Shown piece by piece: positions 8,588 to 17,503 of a stretch of 32,108 nucleotides of DNA; position 1 is the first letter of the stretch; each line of letters opens with the position of its first letter. The DNA is from Nitrospirota bacterium. Lineage in GTDB: Bacteria > Nitrospirota > Thermodesulfovibrionia > Thermodesulfovibrionales > UBA1546. Both the position numbers and the translations under genes were made by a program. The notes under the pieces are model-generated. The model saw nothing but the letters and a program-made list of their open reading frames with translations, searched no databases and had not been told where the DNA came from. The DNA lies in NCBI GenBank assembly GCA_016208875.1, contig JACQXD010000098.1, forward strand, positions 1-32,108. Reading direction: 5' to 3'.

Positions 8588-8929
8588 ATGGGCATTGTAA
8601 GAGAGGCAAATCCGGCAGCATTAAACGTTGCACGGGAGTTTGCTAAAAAAATCCATGAACTGTTTCCTGATGCAATAGTGAAGCTTTTTGGTTCTGCTGT
8701 TAGAGGGGAGATGGAAGAACTCAGCGATATTGATATTTATATCGAATTACCTGACAGAATTGATATGGAAGCGGTAATGCCACAATTAAGCGAAATTGCA
8801 TGGGAGATCGGTCTTGAACACGGACAGGTTATTCAGGAAGTGATATATAAAAAAAGCGAGATTTGGGATAGTCCGTTAAGGTCTTCTCCATTCATTAAGG
8901 CTGTTATTAGAGAGGGCATCACCTTATGA
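8588..8929 (+). CDS. MNT-type nucleotidyltransferase (antitoxin)
   Basis: KLFGSAVRGEMEELSDIDIYIEL; SD aaggagg upstream; ATGA overlap with HEPN gene. Confidence 0.88.
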   Translation: MGIVREANPAALNVAREFAKKIHELFPDAIVKLFGSAVRGEMEELSDIDIYIELPDRIDMEAVMPQLSEIAWEIGLEHGQVIQEVIYKKSEIWDSPLRSSPFIKAVIREGITL

Positions 8930-9336
8930 GAGATTCGGATGTTATTGCCCTTATCACCCATAATATACAAAAATCAGATGATTCAATCGTACAGGCAGAA
9001 GCCCTTTTTAATATCGAGCAATATTTTGGCTCTGTGAACAGGGCATATTATGCGATCTTTTATGCTGCACTTGGCATTTTGCTCACAAAAGGACTCGGCA
9101 GTTCGAAACATTCAGGGGTGCTTTCCTACTTTGACCGTGAGTTTGTAAAAACTAATGAGGTTGATAAGAAATGGTCAAAGGTATTTCACGATGCATTTGA
9201 GTTACGGTCAATGGGAGATTATGCAAAATTAATAGGAGTTACCAAGCTTCAGGCAGAGACACTGATTAAAGATGCCAAAGGCTTTGTTTTGTGGGCAAAA
9301 CAATGGCTGAAGGAACGTGACTGGTTAGCTGAATGA
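8926..9336 (+). CDS. HEPN-domain protein (putative toxin of MNT/HEPN pair)
   Basis: AEALFNIEQYFGSVNRAYYAIFYAALGILLTKGLGSSKHSGVLSYFDREFVKT..ELRSMGDYAKL. Confidence 0.88.
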   Translation: MRDSDVIALITHNIQKSDDSIVQAEALFNIEQYFGSVNRAYYAIFYAALGILLTKGLGSSKHSGVLSYFDREFVKTNEVDKKWSKVFHDAFELRSMGDYAKLIGVTKLQAETLIKDAKGFVLWAKQWLKERDWLAE

Positions 9337-9546
9337 TTTCCTCGATTATCAATCTTTCTGCCCTTGAGCCTTTTAACCGACTGCGTTCCCAATCTGTTAT
9401 TGCAAATGTGGAATAAAAATGATTATATTTTAATGGAAATTTTGGAGAGAGAGATTTGGTAAGAAAATCTTGGAAAAAAGATGAAGACATAAATTCCTAT
9501 CGGTATAAGATTGAGATGAGGAAGAATGCTACGCCAGTCGGAAGAA

Positions 9547-9831
9547 ATGTATTATGATATTTTAGAAGCAAGATATATTGAAGGGTATAAGCTTGAGCTT
9601 GTCTTTGAAAATGGCAAGAAGGGAATTATTGATTTGAGTGGATATCGTCATAAAGGCGGTGTTTTTAGCCGCTTCTCCGCTATTGAATATTTTAAGCAGT
9701 TCTACGTGAACAAAGAAATCGGAACATTATGCTGGCCTGATGGTGTGGATATAGCACCTGAGACACTTTATCATGAGGCAACACGTGAACCTCTGCCGGC
9801 ATGGGCGACACCGGAAAAAACGGCGGTTTGA
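9547..9831 (+). CDS. DUF2442-like protein
   Basis: MYYDILEARYIEGYKLELVFENGKKGIIDLSGYRHKGGVFSRF..GTLCWPDGVDIAPETLYHEA. Confidence 0.8.
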   Translation: MYYDILEARYIEGYKLELVFENGKKGIIDLSGYRHKGGVFSRFSAIEYFKQFYVNKEIGTLCWPDGVDIAPETLYHEATREPLPAWATPEKTAV

Positions 9832-9842
9832 AGAATCGAGGC

Positions 9843-10131
9843 ATGACAAAGAACAATAACTGTTGGGGCCCGGATAACCCGCATCCGTTAAGCACAAAGA
9901 AGACGGAGCTTGTGTGGGAGGGGAAGTATGATGAGTACGGGAACAGTCGCGAGGTGGATATTGCCGGATGCGCCATGCCGATGCAGAAGATTGAGACGAT
10001 TGACGAATCCGCTCGACTCCAACCACGAATTAGGCAAATATCCGAAGAAGGGCAAATATACAGCCTGTGTTAAAGTCGTTGATATATTCGGATGCGATAC
10101 GAGCATAACGGTAGAAGTTGTAATTGTGTAA
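9843..10131 (+). pseudogene. Relic of a site-specific DNA methyltransferase / restriction-modification gene (N- and C-terminal scraps fused out of frame)
   Basis: MTKNNNCWGPDNPHPLSTKKTELVWEGKYDEYGNSREVDIAGCAMPMQKIETIDES in frame 3, followed in frame 1 by ELGKYPKKGKYTACVKVVDIFGCDTSITVEVVIV*. Confidence 0.55.
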
Positions 10132-10151
10132 AATAACGGAGGTGAGCAGAT

Positions 10152-10469
10152 ATGGATATCGAGAGCTATTTAAAGAGTATTGTAGAGAGGATTACAAATA
10201 ACTTTAATCCTGAGAAGATAATCCTCTTTGGCTCTTATGCCTATGGTCATCCTACTGCCGATAGCGATATAGACATAATGGTTGTAATGGATACCGACAT
10301 GAAACCTTATGAGAGAGCGATTCCCATTAGAAAAACGCTGAAATATCTCGGTATGCCCAAGGATGTTATTGTAAGGACCCCGCAGGAATTTGAAAGATTT
10401 AAGGATATTGTCGGTACCATAATTTATACCGCTGCTCATAAAGGAAAAGTGATTTATGAAAGACGATAA
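10152..10469 (+). CDS. MNT-type nucleotidyltransferase
   Basis: KIILFGSYAYGHPTADSDIDIMVVMD; SD ggaggtga upstream. Confidence 0.9.
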   Translation: MDIESYLKSIVERITNNFNPEKIILFGSYAYGHPTADSDIDIMVVMDTDMKPYERAIPIRKTLKYLGMPKDVIVRTPQEFERFKDIVGTIIYTAAHKGKVIYERR

Positions 10470-10602
10470 AATAAATACAGTAAATGCATGGCTGAGAAAA
10501 GCTGAAAACGATCTCAGAACCGCTGAACATGTTATGACACTGAATATAATGGATAATCCGATTTCCGGAATACCTACGTCGCCCATCAGGATAAGGAATT
10601 AA
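10456..10602 (+). pseudogene. HEPN-domain protein, truncated
   Basis: MKDDKINTVNAWLRKAENDLRTAEHVMTLNIMDNPISGIPTSPIRIRN*; begins as a HEPN protein and stops where the conserved core should follow. Confidence 0.6.
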
Positions 10603-10677
10603 CGGATATTAAGACCGCAAGAGAAGGGTTAAGTCTTTGGGTTCTCGGACTTTTTAAAGTTTATTTTGCGCATCATT

Positions 10678-11226
10678 GAGATGGAAGACCTATCATTGCA
10701 TATACTGGATATCGTAGAAAACTCCATTGGTGCGGGAGCGAGCAGGATCGAGATAAGAATTAATGAGGACTTAAAGAAAGATATCCTTTCTGTAGAGATA
10801 AAGGACAACGGCAGAGGGATAGACGCCGAGACGCTTAAAAAAGTTGCAGACCCTTTTTATACAACACGAACGACCAGAAAGGTGGGGCTGGGATTGTCTT
10901 TGCTTTCTCAGTCGGCAAAAGAGGCTGGAGGGGATTTTACCATTACATCCGGGAAGGGGATAGGGACAATAGTCCATGCGTATTTCAAGCACAGCCATAT
11001 AGATAGAAAACCACTGGGAAACATTGCCGATACGCTTATCGTCCTCATTGCAGGTAATCCGGATATCGATTTTGTTTACGAACATAAAAAGGATGATAAG
11101 GTTTATTCCATAGATACAAAAGAAATCAGGGCAGAACTCGAGGGTGTACCGTTGAATTCTCCGGAGGTTATAAAGGTTCTAAGGGAGGATATCCGTATGG
11201 GGATTAAAGGGCTTAACCCTTCTTAA
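10678..11226 (+). CDS. GHKL/HATPase_c ATP-binding protein
   Basis: MEDLSLHILDIVENSIGAGASRIEIRINEDLKKDILSVEIKDNGRGIDAETLKKVADPFYTTRTTRKVGLGLSLL. Confidence 0.9.
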   Translation, partial: EMEDLSLHILDIVENSIGAGASRIEIRINEDLKKDILSVEIKDNGRGIDAETLKKVADPFYTTRTTRKVGLGLSLLSQSAKEAGGDFTITSGKGIGTIVHAYFKHSHIDRKPLGNIADTLIVLIAGNPDIDFVYEHKKDDKVYSIDTKEIRAELEGVPLNSPEVIKVLREDIRMGIKGLNPS

Positions 11227-11935
11227 TCGCTGTCTTTAATGTCCGGATCCTTGCAATTTCTTCTTGATAGCCGTAGATATGGGCGCCGGCACTGTAGGCG
11301 TACATAGGACCATTCTTCAAACCGGTTTCTCCTGCAACATAATTTTTCAATAACTCTATTCCTCCGAGATTTGTGGGAAAACCTGCCCATAGATCCCACG
11401 AGCGGAAATAGCAGTTTACGGTTAGTGCAAGCTCGTCTTCAATAGGAATAGCCTTAAAATCAAGCAGCCTCAGGCACGGCGGATCGAGTTTTCCGTCATT
11501 ACCGTAACATGTGTCGTGGTCTTCCGGAGAGCCTATCTCTATTACTGCCTGATTTGTTAATGGGGTATCCTTCAACATTTCGATAATCCTGTCGATCTGG
11601 GTTCCGCCCTTCGGCATGGGATAATGTATCCTGCTTGCATATTTATATGTCTCGTTCTCGGAAAGTTCCGAATCCATAAGATAGTTTGCAAAATAATCCT
11701 CAATATATTCCATTGTGGTAGGGGCAGGGATATTAAGCCCGGGAGGCATTACAGGAATCATATCTTCTGACGGATGCTCTATGAAAACAGCGATCCCGGG
11801 ATACTGGAGGCGGTACTGCTCGTTCTCGAAAGAACCTCTTTGTATTTTTTGCATATAAGAGTGTTCGAATATGTTATATATTAGTTGAAACCACGCATCG
11901 GCAATGGTCTTGGCATGCAGACAAAATGGAAGCAT
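11213..11935 (-). CDS. Thymidylate synthase-family protein, PCLR-type (archaeal-like)
   Basis: DPPCLRLLDFKAIPIEDELALTVNCYFRSWDLWAGFPTNLGGIELLKNYVAGETGLKNGPMYAYSAGAHIYGYQEE. Confidence 0.75.
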   Translation of the reverse strand: MLPFCLHAKTIADAWFQLIYNIFEHSYMQKIQRGSFENEQYRLQYPGIAVFIEHPSEDMIPVMPPGLNIPAPTTMEYIEDYFANYLMDSELSENETYKYASRIHYPMPKGGTQIDRIIEMLKDTPLTNQAVIEIGSPEDHDTCYGNDGKLDPPCLRLLDFKAIPIEDELALTVNCYFRSWDLWAGFPTNLGGIELLKNYVAGETGLKNGPMYAYSAGAHIYGYQEEIARIRTLKTAIKKG

Positions 11936-12018
11936 ATTAATTACCTCATAAAAAAATATTGTGTATTACTACTATAACACTTTCTCTTGATAGCCTTCAA
12001 AAAGTGTTCTGAAAAAAA

Positions 12019-13731
12019 TTAACTGATCTTCCATATCAATTCGAAATTGCAGAGGATAATCTCAGGTTTACCGGAACTATTTTTCATAAGCTCCCCTTTT
12101 TCGTCCATTACGAGGAGAAGATCGTTGGCCTTTAGCGATGAGCCGTCATAACCGGTATTTATTAATCTCTCCTTTGTTTTTTCCATGAAGTCTTGGCACT
12201 GTGATTCACTAATAATGCCGTTATGAACTGCCTTAAACAGGTCTATCGGAGAATACAGCAGGCTTTCGTGTTCGGCAACCCATTGATCGGGACCGTTGTA
12301 GTATCCGCGGATCGTGATGTAATTATGATCCTCCTGAAGGATGGGTTCACCTTCCGGGTCGAGGATGTTTTTATGAGACTCGTATTTTCTGAGGTCGCTT
12401 GACGCCTCTATCTTGTGACTGCCCGTCATATATATTGCCCGTACATAAACCGACGGTATCCCGATTTGGTTTAGTTCATGGGCAATGGCAAATTCCTCGA
12501 ACGGACTGTTTATGCCGTACTGCCGGATATTGGAATTAGAGTTTCCGTCTTCTTCTTCTCCGGGTATTTCACCTACTCGGGAGGTTTTCCAGACAAGGTG
12601 AATATTGTCTTTTGTGATCGTGTAAAACACCTCTTTTGTGCCGGATAGTCGTAGAGAAGGCGTCTTTCGCCACCTTTCAGGAAGAAAATAATCAAACAGA
12701 TGGGCATTTCTTCCTACAACCCAAAGGTGTCCTCCCGTGCTTTCCGCATGCCCGTAAATATAGGGGACGCCGAATATCTCGGTATACGAGAGATGAGCGG
12801 GTAATGGAGTAGGTTTAAAACGATTCCTCTGGTCATCGAGATACGAATGTCTTCTCGAAGACTTTACCTCATCTTCATGATCGGGGGTACGCAGCAGGAG
12901 TTCATAATCAATTACCGAATATCTGCACTCGTTTATCAGGCGATGCACCAATTCGATCTGTGCGGCAAGGGGATTATCTTTTTCGGTAAGCCCGATCTCT
13001 TCAATACGGTCGGTGCCGGCCTCGCTTAGAATAATATGCTCGGGCTTCATATCTGCCACAAGGTAGCCCTTTTTGTTAAGGTCCCCGATAACTTGAGAAT
13101 TAATCCTTTTAAGGTGTCTTATAAGTTCATCCTTCTCGATATCGAGGGTCTCAAAGATTTCCATAAGGTTTTTACCTTTTATCCATTCGTAGATAAGCTT
13201 GTATTGCTTCAGTATGTCCAGATCAATGCCTGGATGTTTTGCCCTTATGCGGTTTATCTTTTCCCTCGACCTGCCGCTCTGCCACAACTGCATCCTTTCC
13301 GGCGGCACATAGATTGCCATCGGCCTCTGGGTATTGACCTGCATTTCCTTAGGACCGTAGTGTCCCTCCCGCATATCCGCAACCAGAGAGAATTCTTCCC
13401 ATGGGCTGTTGAACTCTGCATCGCAGAATTCCTGCAAGACATGGGTATTTATAGGGACGTCCTCTCCTACACGGCAGTTTTTTACGACGAGATCGAGTAT
13501 CCTTCCATTGACCTCTTTTGTCGAAACCCTGTAGACGGAGCTTGTGCCTTTTAGTCTTATCTTATGCCCGTCGAACCAGTCTTTTTCATACCAGTTCTTT
13601 ATCTCGAAATGTTCCTGATGCGGGACACCGAATCGCGTGAGATACAGGTCTCCGTCATCGCTGGTCTTAGTGTGGATATAAACTACTCCCAATACGTTAA
13701 CGAGAGATTTCTTTGAGATCATCTTTTCCAT
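12019..13731 (-). CDS. Uncharacterised protein with internal duplication and kinase-like motifs
   Basis: Repeated block RVGE...NSPWEEFSLVADMR / RVGE...NSPFEEFAIAHELN; YEWIKGKNL hinge-like and GYLVADMKPEHIIL catalytic-loop-like motif; downstream of PEPCK on the same strand with a 22-bp gap. Confidence 0.7.
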   Translation of the reverse strand: MEKMISKKSLVNVLGVVYIHTKTSDDGDLYLTRFGVPHQEHFEIKNWYEKDWFDGHKIRLKGTSSVYRVSTKEVNGRILDLVVKNCRVGEDVPINTHVLQEFCDAEFNSPWEEFSLVADMREGHYGPKEMQVNTQRPMAIYVPPERMQLWQSGRSREKINRIRAKHPGIDLDILKQYKLIYEWIKGKNLMEIFETLDIEKDELIRHLKRINSQVIGDLNKKGYLVADMKPEHIILSEAGTDRIEEIGLTEKDNPLAAQIELVHRLINECRYSVIDYELLLRTPDHEDEVKSSRRHSYLDDQRNRFKPTPLPAHLSYTEIFGVPYIYGHAESTGGHLWVVGRNAHLFDYFLPERWRKTPSLRLSGTKEVFYTITKDNIHLVWKTSRVGEIPGEEEDGNSNSNIRQYGINSPFEEFAIAHELNQIGIPSVYVRAIYMTGSHKIEASSDLRKYESHKNILDPEGEPILQEDHNYITIRGYYNGPDQWVAEHESLLYSPIDLFKAVHNGIISESQCQDFMEKTKERLINTGYDGSSLKANDLLLVMDEKGELMKNSSGKPEIILCNFELIWKIS

Positions 13732-13753
13732 TGAGGGACGGATAATACTGCCT

Positions 13754-15541
13754 TTATCCGAGACGTGTTATCAGCTCCTTAAGTTGTACTTTTAATCGCT
13801 CGGGCAGGCGGGTGCCGAACATTGCAAAGTGTTCTTCGATATCAGGTATCTCATCCCTCCACTCCTTAATATCTATCTTCATCAACTCTCTCAAGTTTTC
13901 GGCCGGTATATCCAAACCGTTGAGGTCTATATCGCCCTCTATCGGCAATAGACCTATGGGTGATTTCAGGGATCCAACCTTGCCCTCGACCCGCTCGCAC
14001 ATCCATTTCAGTACCCTGCTGTTGTCGCTGAATCCCGGCCACAAAAACTTGCCGTCCGGACTCTTTCTGAACCAGTTAACATAAAAGATTTTCGGTGCCT
14101 TACTGCCGAGCCTGTCGCCCATGTCGAGCCAATGCCGGAAATAGTCAGCCATATTGTATCCGCAGAAAGGCTTCATGGCAAAAGGGTCCCGTCTTAAGTA
14201 GCCTACTTCACCTATATTGGCAGAGGTAGTTTCAGAGGCTGCGGTTGCCCCGAGGAAGACACCGTGATCCCACGAGTATGCCTCGTGTACCAGTGGGACT
14301 ACGCTGCTCCTACGGCCTCCGAATATGAATATATCTATCGGAACACCGGTAGGATTTTCCCAGTCTTTGCAGATCACAGGACACTGTGATGCTGGCGCAG
14401 TGAAACGGGCATTAGGATGTGCCGCGTCCGTGTTGCTTTCCGGCGTCCAATCACGTCCTTTCCAATCAATGAGATGCGACGGTACATCATCGTTAATCCC
14501 CTCCCACCAGACGTCTCCGTCGTCGGTAAGGGCGCAATTTGTAAAGATCACATTTTCCTTGATCGTCTCCATAGCCATTGGATTGGTCTCGTACGATGTT
14601 CCGGGCGCAACGCCAAAGAAACCGCTTTCCGGGTTTATGGCATAAAGGCGGCCGTCCGAGCCGATCTTCATCCATGCGATATCGTCGCCGATGCATTCAC
14701 ATTTCCAGCCTTTAATGGAGGGCTGCATCATAGCAAGATTTGTCTTGCCGCAGGCAGAAGGGAATGCAGCAGCAATATGGTACTGCCTGCCCTCGGGATT
14801 TGTAAGTCGCAGGATGAGCATATGCTCTGCCATCCAACCCTCTCTTTTGGCTATTGCAGATGCAATCCGTAGTGCCAGACATTTTTTCCCGAGCAAAGCG
14901 TTACCGCCGTAACCCGAACCGAATGACCAGACAAGGTTTTCCTCAGGAAAATGGCTTATATACTTACTCTCTATAGGTGCACACGGCCACTGTACATCTT
15001 TTTGTCCATTGCCTAACGGTACACCGATCGAATGCAGACATGGGATAAAGTCTTCGCCTCTATCGAGGAGTTCAAGCACTTTTGAACTCACCCGGGTCAT
15101 AACATGCATGTTGCAAACGACATAAGGGCTATCGCTGATCTCGACCCCGATTCTCGATATCGGAGAGCCTATAGGTCCCATAGAAAATGGGATCACATAC
15201 ATTGTACGGCCTTTCATACATCCGTTATAAAGACGCTTCATAGTATCTTTAAGTTCGGCAGGGGCGATCCAGTTATTAGTAGGCCCGGCCTTGTCTTTCG
15301 ATGAAGTACTGATGAACGTACGATCCTCGACGCGGGCTACATCGCTCGGATCGGATCTGAAAAGATAACTATTAGACCGCTTCTTAAGCGGGATCGCACT
15401 CCCATTCTCAAGCAATTTAGACAGCATAAGGTTATACTCTTCTTTAGTCCCGTTACAAATATATATATTGTCGGGCCTGCACATATCTGCTGTCTCTTTG
15501 ATCCAGTCGTTGAGTTTTTTGTTCTTAACCGTAATATTCAT
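13754..15541 (-). CDS. pckG: Phosphoenolpyruvate carboxykinase (GTP)
   Basis: [16 protein letters not shown]-loop, [37 protein letters not shown]-like segment. Confidence 0.97.
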   Translation of the reverse strand: MNITVKNKKLNDWIKETADMCRPDNIYICNGTKEEYNLMLSKLLENGSAIPLKKRSNSYLFRSDPSDVARVEDRTFISTSSKDKAGPTNNWIAPAELKDTMKRLYNGCMKGRTMYVIPFSMGPIGSPISRIGVEISDSPYVVCNMHVMTRVSSKVLELLDRGEDFIPCLHSIGVPLGNGQKDVQWPCAPIESKYISHFPEENLVWSFGSGYGGNALLGKKCLALRIASAIAKREGWMAEHMLILRLTNPEGRQYHIAAAFPSACGKTNLAMMQPSIKGWKCECIGDDIAWMKIGSDGRLYAINPESGFFGVAPGTSYETNPMAMETIKENVIFTNCALTDDGDVWWEGINDDVPSHLIDWKGRDWTPESNTDAAHPNARFTAPASQCPVICKDWENPTGVPIDIFIFGGRRSSVVPLVHEAYSWDHGVFLGATAASETTSANIGEVGYLRRDPFAMKPFCGYNMADYFRHWLDMGDRLGSKAPKIFYVNWFRKSPDGKFLWPGFSDNSRVLKWMCERVEGKVGSLKSPIGLLPIEGDIDLNGLDIPAENLRELMKIDIKEWRDEIPDIEEHFAMFGTRLPERLKVQLKELITRLG

Positions 15542-15753
15542 AGAGATTCTCCTTAAGAAACTCGGACTTCACAAGTATAAGTCAAAAGGATTAGAATTCG
15601 GGCAAATAAATCAGAGACTGTTTTTCTCAACCCGTACTTTAATTAAGTGCTGAATTTATTATACGAATTATCCCATCAAAAAATCCATAGTCGCACGTCT
15701 GAAGCGTACTTATTTGCTTGTATCACGAAAAAATAATTTGGTATCATGAGAAG

Positions 15754-16398
15754 ATGAAACGTTATCTCACGAGGAAGGTTGTTCTCGTTGTTCTTTTAAT
15801 CTTTGTGCTCGACATTAGTGTAAGCACAATTTATTTCTTTTTTATCGAGAATAAGACACATTTCCCTGAAAAGTCCGCCGATGTCGGAATTATTCTTACG
15901 GGTTTTATCGATAGTAAAAACGGGATAGACGACGAAACGAGGCGGAGGATCAATCATGCTTCAAAACTTTATAATAATAGGTTATTCGTACGATTTTTCT
16001 GTGCAGGCGGGGCAAGACCGCATAAGAACTTCTATGGAGCTGAGATGGTGAAGAATGAGCTCATCGCTTACGGTATTAATAAGGATATTATTTATTCCGA
16101 AAGGATATCTAATGATACGCGATCCAATTTAAAGGAGGCATTTAAGATGATCGAGAATAATGGTTGGAGAAGTGTAATAATTATAAGCTCTCCCTTACAC
16201 CTGTATAGAGCACAGGGACTAGTGCCATATTCAAAAAACATAGAGGTATCTCTTTCGGCTTATCCCTATGCCGATTCTAATCCTAAAATAAGTCTGATTA
16301 CATTATGGAAACATATCCATTACGAGTGGGCTGCTTTTTTTTCGGCTGCATTACCTCAACCTATTTATGCAATGATAAAAAAGATAATACAGTCGTAA
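15754..16398 (+). CDS. DUF218/SanA-YdcF family membrane protein
   Basis: N-terminal TM; ADVGIILTGF..RRRINHASKLYNN..FCAGG..MVKNELIAYGINKDIIYSERISNDTRSNLKEAF..SVIIISSPLHLYRAQ. Confidence 0.8.
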   Translation: MKRYLTRKVVLVVLLIFVLDISVSTIYFFFIENKTHFPEKSADVGIILTGFIDSKNGIDDETRRRINHASKLYNNRLFVRFFCAGGARPHKNFYGAEMVKNELIAYGINKDIIYSERISNDTRSNLKEAFKMIENNGWRSVIIISSPLHLYRAQGLVPYSKNIEVSLSAYPYADSNPKISLITLWKHIHYEWAAFFSAALPQPIYAMIKKIIQS

Positions 16399-16441
16399 CC
16401 CATACATCATTATTAATCCCGAATATTATATAATACCTAAA

Positions 16442-16528
16442 GCCGAAGTGGCGGAACTGGCAGACGCGCTAGGTTCAGGGTCTAGTGGTCGAAAGGCCGT
16501 GCGGGTTCGACTCCCGCCTTCGGCACCA
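16442..16528 (+). tRNA. tRNA-Leu (anticodon CAG), CCA encoded
   Basis: gccgaagtggcggaactggcagacgcgctaggttcagggtctagtggtcgaaaggccgtgcgggttcgactcccgccttcggcacca: acceptor GCCGAAG/CTTCGGC, long variable arm, loop TTCAGGG. Confidence 0.96.
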
Positions 16529-16541
16529 TTTCTATTAGTCT

Positions 16542-17411
16542 ATGAAAGCCCTCGATAAGATAAAGGAGGCAACCGCATTTCTTAAAGAATGCGGTATCGA
16601 TGACGCCCCTAAGGAATCCGAGATCATTTTGATCCATATCCTTGAGATTGACAGGATCATACTTTACAGAGACAATCCGAATATTTCAGAAGATGCAATA
16701 AAAATTATAAATGAGATTCTTGCTCGAAGAAAAGAAAGGGAACCACTGCAATATATTCTTGGGCAAGTAGAATTCTATGGGATGAATATAAAAGTTGGGC
16801 CTGGAGTTCTTGTGCCGAGACCCGAAACGGAGATGATCGTGGAAGAAGTCTTAAAGGCGGTTTCAAGTTTCAAGTTTCAAGTTTCAAGTGAAAATAAAAA
16901 CTTGCCGCTAAATATCGTCGATTTATGCACCGGAAGCGGATGCGTGGCATTAGCAATCGCAAAAAATCTTCCCAAATCTCTTATCTACGGTACCGATATA
17001 TCCGGAAAGGCTATCGGGTATGCTAATGAAAATGCAGAGATAAATGGCATTGGAAATGTGCGATTTCTTAAAGGATCGTTGTTCGAGCCTGTTGCCGGAT
17101 TTGCTCCTTTCGATATAATAGTGTCTAATCCGCCCTATATCAGGAGTAATGATATTCCCGATCTTCCTCCGGAGATAAAATACTGGGAACCGCGATCTGC
17201 TCTGGATGGAGGAGAGGATGGGATTAAATTCTTTGGGGAGATACTTCAAACCGCTCCAAAACACCTTGTTAAAGGGGGATTCTTATGTCTTGAACTTGGA
17301 CAGGGACAGGCGGATGCAGTGATAATGATTGCCCAACGCAATGGTTTTAAAAACATTTCTATCAAAATAGATTGCCTTGGTATCGAGAGGATAATATCAA
17401 TGACTAAATAG
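16542..17411 (+). CDS. prmC: Release factor N5-glutamine methyltransferase
   Basis: RRKEREPLQYILGQVEFYGMNIKVGPGVLVPRPETEMIVE, VDLCTGSGCVALAIAKN, FDIIVSNPPYI. Confidence 0.96.
   Translation: MKALDKIKEATAFLKECGIDDAPKESEIILIHILEIDRIILYRDNPNISEDAIKIINEILARRKEREPLQYILGQVEFYGMNIKVGPGVLVPRPETEMIVEEVLKAVSSFKFQVSSENKNLPLNIVDLCTGSGCVALAIAKNLPKSLIYGTDISGKAIGYANENAEINGIGNVRFLKGSLFEPVAGFAPFDIIVSNPPYIRSNDIPDLPPEIKYWEPRSALDGGEDGIKFFGEILQTAPKHLVKGGFLCLELGQGQADAVIMIAQRNGFKNISIKIDCLGIERIISMTK
16861..16890. repeat. Heptad tract TTTCAAG x4 inside prmC
   Basis: tttcaag tttcaag tttcaag tttcaag tg. Confidence 0.97.
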
Positions 17412-17503
17412 ATTTATAAGTTTTTTATATAACTTAAACCCTTGACATTAGATTACACCTTTGATTAAGATAGCAAAGATTTTTCTCTTAGGAGGCTTTT
17501 TTT

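Noticed and set aside
13036-13554. Plus-strand 172-aa ORF inside the kinase-like gene, and similar antisense ORFs in pckG, hslU and xerC
   Set aside because: Shadow ORFs opposite long well-supported coding frames.
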